From Brugia malayi (lineage: Eukaryota > Nematoda > Chromadorea > Rhabditida > Onchocercidae): DNA of 64,000 nt. Positions 54,472 to 64,000 of this stretch are shown here, piece by piece (position 1 is the stretch's first letter; every line of letters begins with the position of its first letter). Below the pieces are notes generated by a model that was not told where the DNA came from, ran no database searches, and was given only the letters and a program-made list of their open reading frames with translations. Made by a program: the position numbers and the translations under genes. The DNA lies in NCBI RefSeq assembly GCF_000002995.4, contig NW_025062479.1, forward strand, positions 5,325,221-5,389,220. The letters are read 5' to 3'.

Positions 54472-57400
54472 CTGAATAAAAGTACAGATAATATGCTCGC
54501 AAAGTGAGTCAGAAAATTTATACTAAATACAAATAAATTTAGAGCAGTCAAGAATATCGAAAAATGTATCTGTTCAAGATAAAGGAAATGAGAGCAATTG
54601 AAAGATCACAGTCACCGAAAACTTCGACTAATAAACTTCATATAATTAGAGTGTGAATTAGAAAAAAAGCACATTATTTGCCTTAAATACATTTCAAAGC
54701 GGATGCTTTCACCATACTACTTATTAAATGAGTTTTGGATTGGCATGCAGACAGAAAACCACGTATTTCATCAAGCAAAAAGATCGTTTTCCTTTCAGAA
54801 AAGTTCCGCAAATACTGAGAGCAATTAAAGTGCATCCCAACAACATAATCTGTATAACTGCAAAATCTCTCGGAATTTTTTCTACGATCATTTGCCAGAA
54901 GCTTGGAATGGCTAATAAAAGTGATTCTCATATGCTTATTTTAAATTCATTATAAATAAGACCTCGAAAAAAAATTTGGGTCCTGGAAAATTTTATTATG
55001 GAAGAGATATAATCTGAAAGATTCTTCAGTTTTACACATCGTTTGAAGACCTGATTAATATCACTCATTTCCCTAGTACTCGATTCAGAACTTTTAGATA
55101 AAATTTATTAAACTAGTAATTATATCACGTTGGTAGCAAAGATCTTATTAAGTTGAACAATGACAACTTTGAACAACAGCATAACTTTAAATCAACCTTA
55201 TTTTTTCCAAGAGTTTTTGTAACAATATAATTCAGCTACCTGAACAGAAAATTTAATTCTTGGGAGTTCTAAAACAAGAATTCTTACAAACAGAAGTCGA
55301 TCTTTGAACGGAATATTTAGAATTATCAATTCCCAGATATTATAAAAGGAAAGCCTATAACCCGACAACCTCAACCTGCTTACCCGAAGTAGAGAATAAA
55401 CAAAGACGCGAGTGCTCAAGAAGCTCTATCTAGAAACAGTGAACCGGTCACCAGGAAAAACATCAATTTAATATAGTACAGGTTCCGGACCAAACAAAAT
55501 ACATACCACTTTACATAATGTTTCATCGGCTAAATTAGTAACTAATTTTTCCGGAAATGAACTGCAAAAATACTAAAGTTTGTCTAAAATATCAACAGAA
55601 AAGTATTATACTCTTCCTGATGATCTGAAGATAACATGATCAGATACTATGGATAACCAATGTCAAGACTTACTCTCAACGTCTCCAACTAGTTCATATA
55701 ATGTAGGCAGCGCAGCATTCGAAACTTGCCCTTTCTTGGACAATAATTAACCACCCAACTCTTTCAAAAATCGTCCACCAACGAACGAGGGATGAAGTTT
55801 CCGCTATTGGATGCTTCGTCCACACGTCCCCCAACACAAACCGGCTAGTAAGTTCTCATCTTTTTATGTGAGGAATAATTGGGCTTTGTGAAAGGATTCC
55901 GGCTGATCATTGCATCATGGACTACGCTGAAGTTTTATTTGTGTTATTAAAACCTTGATTTTGAATACTTAATAATGAATGTTGTCAAACAGATGCAGGA
56001 TAATGAACAAATGATTATGTGACGTGTTGCCAACAGTGAAGCAAATAAAGAGCCCAATTTTTTGAGAAGTGAATAAAGAGAGGAATCATTATTGCTCGGA
56101 GCGCAAGCATTGCTACGTACCTTCACAATTTAATGTTAGGAGTTCTCTTGAATAAGGTTAGGACGATTTTCAAGACAATCAGAAGATTTTTCAGATTTCC
56201 AAAAGAAGTGTTATGCAAGAAAAAAAAAGCGTTGATTCTGGAAAATCCAACTTTTTTTTGGTCTAAAGTACCTAATTCACTTTTGAATTATCCTTTTCTT
56301 GGTTATTGTTCCTCAGTCCTTACATGCACTTTTGGGGATTTTATATAGTTAGACTTAATTTCCAATGTTAAAACATATGATTGCAGTGGAATCAACTTAT
56401 TAAGCCTGTTGCACGCTAATTGAAAAAATTTTGTCTTGCGTCAAATAAATTATTTGTGCAAGATGGAAATTGCAGGTTGATGAATGACTTTTTCAGCTCT
56501 AATTGTAACAATTTCCACGGGTAAATTTTTTAAAGAACCCAGTTCCTTTTCCTGGTTACTGTTCCTCACCCCTTAGATAATGCAGAAGAAATGTGCAGGG
56601 TTGGGTGTTGTTTAGTTGATTCCATTTTGTTAGTAAGCAAAAATACTATAATTTTGTACGAGCATAGCGTTTCGGTGCACTTTGCGTATTTGAATTGGAA
56701 ATTTCATGACTAACCAGCACTTTGCACATCACAGAATTGTATTCAATAAATGCTAAATGAACACAAGAAATGCTGGAATCAAAAATGTTTTGTTCTGCCT
56801 GTTCCAAAAACATCCCTGCTTCACACCAAGTCATCCCTAATGATACGCATTCATTTCATCGTTACTTTCACACTTCTCACTTTTTTAGATCGTTTCCAAG
56901 TCTAATTTCCTATTCTACTAGTAAAGTTAGAACATTAAACACTCTTTTGACAAATTTCCTAGTCTTAATTTTCTAAATAATTCCACGTTTATTTTTAATT
57001 ACAAAATGGTGAACAGCTGAGGACTTTCAGCGGGTTAAAGATTTTTGTATGATTGTTGCCAATCGAGAAAAGCTGTTCGATTTGTTAAGAAATTCAGCAT
57101 AATGTTACCGTACGCCAAATTACAAAATCATCCCATGCCTTCAAAGTAAATTCGGATTTCCTAAGAGTCTTATGAAACTTATATGTCGAATTGGTTGTCA
57201 ACACATTCATTTATCTTTATATTACCCTTAAGATATCATTTTCTTTTCTAGATCTGACACACTAATTACATAGTGCATTTCCCATGTCAAGCTGATGGTA
57301 AAAGATCTCTAACAAATGTCCGAAAAATCGGATATTACTGGGAAAGCTAAATATTTTTCCGCTGCACAACAAGTAAGAGACAAGTTAAAACATCCAAAGA

Positions 57401-57692
57401 TAAATAGAAGTAAGGGGATGACATATTTATATATTTGCTTTGATGAATGTTGAGAAAGCATTATTAGAGTGGAAAATGAAAGAAAGAAAGGAAGTGATAA
57501 CACGAAAAATATGCAAACATAAGAGCAGGAAGTATTGCTTTCGAAGAGAGCCATTGAATATCGTTTGGAAATCGGGAAGCCAACAAAAGTATACCTCCTG
57601 AATTCGCTCTTTAATGAAATGTGCTTATGAATTGGAATGCTATCATGACTGTTGAATCGAGTTCTTGCAGCAAGTAAGCAAAGATTCACGCT
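54472..57692. other. Divergent intergenic region between CCDC6 and the ZP gene
   Basis: No supported gene. Frames of 60-126 codons exist, the longest on the minus strand at 57309-57689, but they look random in composition. A search for exons of a ZP-N domain that would extend the next gene to the left found none. Confidence 0.5.
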
Positions 57693-60187
57693 ATGTACTG
57701 CTTCATTGCTCGTTTCATCATTTTTTTCCTATTAATTTACATATTAGCTAGGAAATGCACATCTTGGGTACAACCACAAATCGGCATCTATCCTGGCTTT
57801 CTCGACCTCTACAGTGCTAACAGAAATTTTGGTTTGTTGCAATTTTTAATAAAATTTATTGCTCCTATGGATTTTACATGAAACTCAAATTACGGTTCAG
57901 TTTATAACTGGGATTCATAAATCAAAAGGTTTGGCTGTACCGATGAGCTCAGAAAGAAAATATTTTTTTTTTTTTTTTTCAAAAACTTTTTAGTGAAAAC
58001 TTGTTTTTCAAAAGCAGTTAATTGGAATTTTTAGATGCAAATCAACTTTGAAAATCACTTTACTAATTTACATGGTTTTTAGACTGAGTGCCTCTGGATC
58101 TGGGTTCGATAACTGGTCCTCTAATTTTTAGCGTGCATCTGCTCAATTAGCTAACGAAAACGCCATTTTAATAGTTTGATATTTTATTGTCAATTATAAA
58201 AATTTCGTTTAATAGCTGAATTCTATTTCACTTTTAGTCAATAGCGGCGACTTAAGTACTGGGCAACCATATACACTTGGTATTCGTATGGCCAATACTG
58301 ATCGGTACGATTACTTGATACAGTCCTGCACATATAATGATAAATACCATTTTATCGATGAGAATAGGTAATTAAGGTCACATTTGAATTTAAACTTTTC
58401 CAGATTTTCTTCTTAAGTTTTGAAATTCTTCTAATAATCTGGTTACATCTAAAATATTGATATCACATTCTTTCAAATAGGGTTTTTTTTCTTCCTTTTT
58501 TAAAAAAAATAGAAGTCAAACTTAATAAAATTATATCTTGCTGAAAAATTTCAGGCCAAATTACAGTGTAATCGTTTCGACTTTTTCATATTACTTTTAG
58601 ACAAGTTGCAGCTGTCTGGTTTGCGACAAATTTTTCCTGCAGATGTGGGAAAATGATATGTACTGGTTGGGAAGTGCAGTGAAACGTACGTTTATCCACT
58701 TTATGCCACCAGAGCCGCTCGCTCGCCTCGAGTGCAGCGTACGCATATTGCACTGTTGTGGTTGTGCTGAAGTAAATCTTTATTTAAGATCATCATACCT
58801 GCTTGAAGTTCAATGCATTAATTCTAGACAACAGTGTTTTTTTGCAAGGAAATGTCCAAAATATTTTCATTAGTATTGGGAAGCTATACTACCTTTTTAG
58901 GTTTTAATGTTTCAGCAGCAAGGGAGGATTTTCTTAGATTTCTGATATCGTATAAAATAATTTATAACAGTTATCAAGAAATTCAGAGAAATTTTCCAAA
59001 AAAATAATTTATTAATAATTCAGCATTTGCCTAATAATCCCCTTTTTTCTCTCACAATTTTTGACTTATTTTAAAAAGCTGTTATCTGCAAATAAAGGAA
59101 ACAAAAGTTCTTCAAAGATATATGTATTGGAATTCAGACAGTAAGATTTCCAAACGATTTGTGAAAATGCATGAATGGGCATAACTGCATCCTATGGCTA
59201 AAATATCATATCAGTGTCAAGCGAAAGCACAAGCCATAATTTTTTCTCTATTATAATTGATTTATAGTGAACATTAAAAATTTTTAAATCTACTCGATGC
59301 TTGAAATTTTGATTGCTTAGAAAATTTTCAGTATTTTTTTCTTTCTGCTATACTTTTTTTTTTCTTTTTCTTTCTTGCTGTTAAAAATTTTAACTTTTTG
59401 TTTTTAGAGAGCTTGTGAAAGAAAATTTTTGTCGGTTTTGGTCACTTATCCACATCACGTCATTAACTTGGCAATCATTAATGAGCAAGAAGTAGGAGGA
59501 ATCCTTGCCACTTCGGCAGCCAGTTGGCCGTGGTGGATTTGGTTCCTCATTCTTTTGGGACTTATCCTACTTCTTTGCTTATTACCTCTATTTTTGCTGT
59601 TATGTTCTCTACTATGCATGCGCAAAAGGAAGATATCAGATTCCAAAGCCACAGTTCCACCATCGAATTCAGCTAAAGTTTCAAATATTCTTGTTCGAGC
59701 AAAAGAAATGGAAACAAATGGAGCTTCAGAAGACAGCTTGAGAAGGCCATCGGTATTGCCACCACCACCACCATCTACTCGGATATTTCGCACTCCATCC
59801 GGTTCATCATGTGAAATTGCTCATTCGACTGCCAGCCAGTCTCGGATTGCGGCTGTCATCAGACAACAACAACCTCGGACGTCCTGGGCAGAAAGCACTA
59901 TGCGAAATGAGACGGAGTTGAGACCAACGTTAGGACCACAAATGGAAAGAGTAGTTGAGGAATTCGGAGAGGTAACGGGATCAGAAAGCAAATTCCATTC
60001 CAGTGCAGATAAGCAACACATCGCTCAATTCGATTCCGAAAGAGCTGTACACCAGCAAACTGCCTGTGAAGAGAAATTCTTCAAAAAAAGCGGTCGTCAA
60101 AACGAAACGCTTGAAGAAGGTTACGACCGTGCTCAGCTTACATATACTACACCTAAGAGACATTTCTTCCACTCCGAAGTTGTTTAA
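57693..60187 (+). CDS. Membrane-anchored ZP-domain protein, ZP-C module only (5 exons, about 396 aa)
   Basis: ZP proteins polymerise in extracellular matrices; many nematode members shape cuticle and epithelia. Exons: 57693-57831, 58238-58367, 58555-58567, 58643-58771, 59408-60187. Residues 1-22 (FIARFIIFFLLIYILA) form a signal peptide. The segment DYLIQSCTYNDKYHFIDEN and the following FIHFMPPEPLARLECSVRILHCCGC...RACERK match the ZP-C pattern (HSC...DDG...LIDENGC; FKF...F.CQI.LC...C...C). The usual GC(P/A) after DEN is replaced. A strong transmembrane helix follows (WWIWFLILLGLILLLCLLPLFLLL), then MRKRK and a cytoplasmic tail of about 185 residues with a PPPPP run and many Ser/Glu/Gln. No ZP-N half precedes the module. 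The 13-base exon at 58555-58567 is needed to keep the frame and is the weakest part of the model. The specific orthologue is not recognised. Confidence 0.7.
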
Positions 60188-61711
60188 TCTCGCTAACTAT
60201 TATTTATGATGCAAATCCGATCATGAATATTTCCAATAATATGTCTGAAAATTCCTAGTTTTTTGTTGCGGAGATGGAATAGAAGGATGTCAATAACAGA
60301 CAGAATTATATTAATGTACGTAACCGAATTACTCTAAATAGTAGTTAACAAAAGTGAACTATACACTTGAAATACATAACACTAAATTTAGTTATCATAT
60401 CAGAATAGTACTCATTCCTACAAATGCTGCCTACCATTTGTTCATTTGTTCAATCATAATACTTCATTGTTCCCAAACAGTATTTATTCCTTCTAAACTT
60501 GTAAACACTGCCTATTTTTTTGCTGTCATATTTCATTTGCACTCAAATATGAATGCTGTAATGTAAGTTAAAAAAATTACTTTAACGAATGCCTTTCACA
60601 TCTTACATGAACATACGGTATTTCACTGACATGGCGATCCTTAATAGAGTTTTCCAACACCTGGCTTAATCACTGCGGATTCCAACTGAACAGAGTTTGT
60701 TTTTGCTTTTTTTTTTCCTTTTTGTTTTTTAAATAATTTTCCAATTTATTTTTAAGCAATAATCACTTGAATCTATTTTGAGCAAATTCAAGGTTGATTG
60801 TCATTTAATCCAGGATTATGCATCACTCACTATCCATTTTTACGGACAGTTTTGGCCTTTCTAGATTGTCTAATTCAGGGTCTTTAATTTAATTCGTGCC
60901 GCCCATGCAACATGAAACTTTCAGTAGTGACAAAATCCAAAAGTTTTTAAGGAATGTGCATTCAGTCTTGTTAGGAATTTACTGGTTACTGATGAAAATT
61001 AAGGAACAAAAACAAGGTTTTGTGGTAAAATTTTCAAAATCTTTGAAATCAGAGTTAAAACGAAAATAGTTCATTTAAATCTACTTGATTTTCATACATA
61101 AACGATAACTCTTTCATGTACAAGAAGTGTAATGAGAAAATGACAGTGGCGATTGGTGTGTATTTTAATTAATGATAAGAGGAACTCGAAAAAGGACAAC
61201 AACCTTTGTCTCCGTCTTCCTCTCTTGTTCACCTCACCATAGCGTCAATCTTCCGAGCAGTTTGTTAAAATTTCATGACAATCCTTGCTCATTAATAGAA
61301 AAAGATTCGTGATAATGCTCTGCTTGGCATTTGTTTTTTTGTTTTTTGGCATTTGTTTTTTCATCATAACCATAATCTCATCATATAATTGATTGATTTT
61401 ATTTATTTTCTCAAATTTTTAAAACTGTTCGAAGAGTATGGTTCTCTACTGGGGCAACAAAAAAGTTACGCCTTTAAGTAGTTTGCTGAATGCTACAAAC
61501 AAAATTCCAATTTAACAGCTGAAATGACATATGAATACTTCGCGAAAAAGGACTCATAATATCTAAAATTTTAGTTATTTGGATTATTGTTTAAAGACTG
61601 CAATTCTTTCAATTTGATTTCGTGATATTGTATGTGGCGGAAAAGTCTTACAATTAAGGTCGTATCTGTAATTCCAGTAATTGTTAAAATAGCTTATACT
61701 TCTGAAGAAGA
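60188..61711. other. Intergenic region between ZP and clarin genes
   Basis: AT-rich with no convincing coding sequence. A short repeated TTGGCATTTGTTTTTT motif occurs near 61325-61360. It contains the ZP gene 3' UTR and the clarin gene promoter. Confidence 0.5.
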
Positions 61712-63074
61712 ATGAACAGTCGACGACGATTATCAATGTTCATTTCACTGATCATTTTCATAGCCGTCCTATCTTTGATTGCCGCAGCTTTATTTACTGA
61801 TTACTGGTCCGAAAGTAGGCCTATCAATAGGAAATTTAACTCTGTAAATAACTATGTGAATTTGGGTCTTTTTAAAGGCAGCCGACAGCTAGATTGGGGG
61901 CTTGGTCCACGTCATAAGTCTTTTTCAGGTAACATTTTAGCATCAGCCAATATCTAAAAAGCAGAGTCACAGATATAAAAGTTTTTTCTGATTTTCTTTT
62001 TTTATTAAAATGTAGTTACTTTTTTTCAGTTTACGAAGAATTACACGATAGAGTAGGTTTCGTTCCTAAAGTCTCATGGGTATTTATTCTATTTTCCTTG
62101 GCAATTGGAATTTTATGGAATGTAGTGGGTGCAGTGGTCGCACTTTTGAACACCGTCGCTAGAGAAACCGATACTATTGTCGGGCCGAAAGGAATTTATC
62201 TATGGAGCATTCTTACTGGTGCATCAAAATTTTCTAATAAATTTGTTTTTGGTTTGTTGTATACAGTAGTTACCGAATTTCTTTCGAATTTCAAATATGG
62301 AGATTTGGAGGCGTATGAAAATTCGATTTTTCATAGATATTCCATACTGAGACTCACCAAGGTCAATACGATATTCCCGCTGTTGTCACGCACTTCTTCG
62401 TTTCAGATTACTTATTCCAATTTTTAAGTCCATCATTTCCCGTAATTGTACGTATATTTTGCAAAGGCCAGCTAGTTTTCTCTTTCCAGCTCATTTTTTC
62501 TTATCAATAGATGTAAAGTCCCTTTTTCCTCTAAAAGGAGAAGTCCGAATTTCATCCTAATAGTTGCAGCTCCAATTAACTAATCTTCTGTTCCTCCAAC
62601 CATTCCAATTACTGTTCTAGCAAACAATTATCTTTACCATTCTAAATTCATTTTTTTTTTTTTTTTTTTTTGTCCTTACAGCGATGTCATATTCATCAGC
62701 GTTGATAATTTTCCTGGTACAATATGTGACAACAATTCAAAACAATGTTTTACTAAGTGAACACATTAGTAGTGGATTTTCAACGGAGAATCGTACAAGG
62801 TCATTGCTTGCTTGAATTCTAAAGTCTTAGCATCTTATTTTTCCGAATAATCGTGTGATATTGATTCAAGTCTTAAATAATACATACGTTCCATTTATCG
62901 TTTGTGTTCATTTCGAACAGGTTTGGTTCCAGGCTCAGTTTTTCATTCTACTTTGTCACAACTGCACTGGTACTTTTGCTCATCCCATGTTTACTGGTTT
63001 ACGGAACATCAAACAAACGAAGCAGTGAAAGAGAGAAGCAGTTACGTGTGGATCATACTGTCTTTATGTACTAA
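61712..63074 (+). CDS. Clarin-family four-pass membrane protein (4 exons, about 225 aa)
   Basis: Clarins are four-pass proteins of the claudin superfamily; human clarin-1 (232 aa) is needed in hair cells and retina (Usher syndrome 3A). Exons: 61712-61928, 62030-62218, 62682-62799, 62921-63074, all phase-consistent. Transmembrane segments: MFISLIIFIAVLSLIAAALF, WVFILFSLAIGILWNVVGAVVAL, a third after the clarin-like GPKGIYLWSILTG (human GPLGLYLLSFISG), and FSFYFVTTALVLLLIPCLLV. The first loop has NLGLFKGSRQLDWGLGPRHKSF, lining up with clarin YGLFHGEGVRQCGLGARPFRF. The C-terminus ends in MY, as in human clarin-1. Four short exons and a length near that of the human protein support an intact gene. 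The ATG at 61712 is the first in frame upstream of TM1. Which vertebrate clarin it is closest to cannot be told by eye. Confidence 0.85.
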
Positions 63075-64000
63075 TATGTTTTATGTCCTTTCTTTAATGA
63101 GGATAAAAGTTTGTTCCAGTTGATATTCCGCTTTCTCAACTTTTGTTTGTCAATTAAAATTATAATAACTTCTGTACAAACCTACTGCACAATCTCTGCT
63201 CTCGGGTGATAAAAAGCAGAGGGAAAAAACAGTTGAAGTCTTTATTTCCAAAACATTGTTGCAAGCTTTCTCTCAGAAAGTCTAGAAGTAATAGCTGAGA
63301 CCGAAGGTAAAAGCTTATTATCTTTGCAACGTTGTTACAAAACTGAGATTATAGTTAACATAACACATGGGAACTTACGAAAAGATGAATATGAAATTTT
63401 TACAATAAATATAGAGCCTCCAATCATTCAAAGGTAAACCATAAGATGCGAACAAAATGAAATTTCTCATAAGATCATATGACCAGCAACTACTGATGGT
63501 GAATCATGCAGATGCATCACGCGATGCAATTTAGAGTTAATAACCATGATGAAATGGATTTCATTCTGCAACCGAAGGGATTAGTTATACTTCCCTATAC
63601 TTTCACAGAGTTTTTGTACGTCACATGGATTTGCTTATTATACCCAAAATTCTTTGCCATTATTCCTTCGAGTGTTTAACTAGTGGTCCCTCCAGATCTA
63701 TCCACTTTATAACTCGTTCTTGACCTTTACAAGTAGCTCTTAATAATTATAAATCGTATGGTTTATGTAAAAAAATCATCGAACCTAATTAATGGATAGA
63801 TTGAACAACATATTCGCACGTAATTCAGTAGTTTTAATTTGGACAATTATCGCTCTACAACGAAATGCTAGACAATCCTGGTGATATCAAAGATCCTTGT
63901 TATGTTATTTTTCCCTCTGATTTCAAGAAACCATCACAGTTGGCTCTTCTTGACATTGTTCAGTAACTGACATCTACAATCTAATTTTTACTAACGTTTT
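63075..64000. other. Non-coding right flank downstream of the clarin gene
   Basis: No coding region was recognised up to the window edge. An AATAAA at 63404-63409 is a plausible polyadenylation signal for the clarin transcript. Confidence 0.5.
63404..63409 (+). terminator. Polyadenylation signal AATAAA of the clarin gene
   Basis: Exact AATAAA 330 bases after the stop codon. It is the best candidate signal found between the stop and the window edge. Confidence 0.4.

Noticed and set aside
57309..57689. 126-codon minus-strand open frame left of the ZP gene
   Set aside because: No family resemblance, no signal of exon structure, and composition like surrounding non-coding DNA; kept as a chance frame.

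Overview
This window looks like nuclear DNA of a nematode, most likely a filarial or other spirurid worm. It is AT-rich, and its genes are split into many small exons by introns of about 50-800 bp ending in a TTTCAG-like acceptor. Several start codons sit directly behind a 3' splice-acceptor-like site, as expected for spliced-leader trans-splicing. The best-matching proteins are animal housekeeping and membrane proteins. Nothing bacterial, viral or transposon-like was recognised. Gene models were joined by hand from reading frames, intron phases and remembered family sequences. Exon ends are therefore predictions, but almost every model keeps a consistent phase from start to stop.

Layout, left to right: (1) 753-4332, minus: protein disulfide isomerase (PDI-2 type), with a GC-rich promoter at about 4420-4570. 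(2) 6428-10024, plus: RUND-1/RUNDC1, coiled coil plus RUN domain. (3) 10748-15562, plus: TGFBRAP1/VPS3, the CORVET tether subunit. (4) 16114-20582, minus: TOM1 (VHS-GAT sorting adaptor). (5) 21556-25883, minus: NELF-B (COBRA1). (6) 26343-28813, plus, head-to-head with NELF-B: a short protein matching only the N-terminal part of NFRKB (INO80 complex). (7) 29874-33025, plus: MGAT2/GLY-20, N-acetylglucosaminyltransferase II. (8) 34955-36224, minus: an unrecognised four-pass membrane protein. (9) 40269-44074, plus: KCMF1-like ZZ-finger protein, followed by (10) 44856-46621, plus: an unrecognised acidic protein that may be a separate gene or the 3' part of gene 9. (11) 50310-54471, minus: CCDC6 coiled-coil protein. 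(12) 57693-60187, plus: a membrane-anchored protein with a ZP C-terminal module. (13) 61712-63074, plus: a clarin-family four-pass protein.

Genes 2-4 all act in endosomal or vesicle trafficking, and 2 and 3 are in tandem on one strand. Genes 5 and 6 are a transcription and chromatin pair sharing a 459-bp divergent intergenic region. PDI and MGAT2 act on secretory proteins in the ER and Golgi. The point most worth checking is the complete NELF-B gene, because Caenorhabditis elegans is reported to lack NELF. Also notable are the short NFRKB, a ZP protein without a visible ZP-N half, predicted GC-AG introns, and the unresolved boundary between genes 9 and 10.
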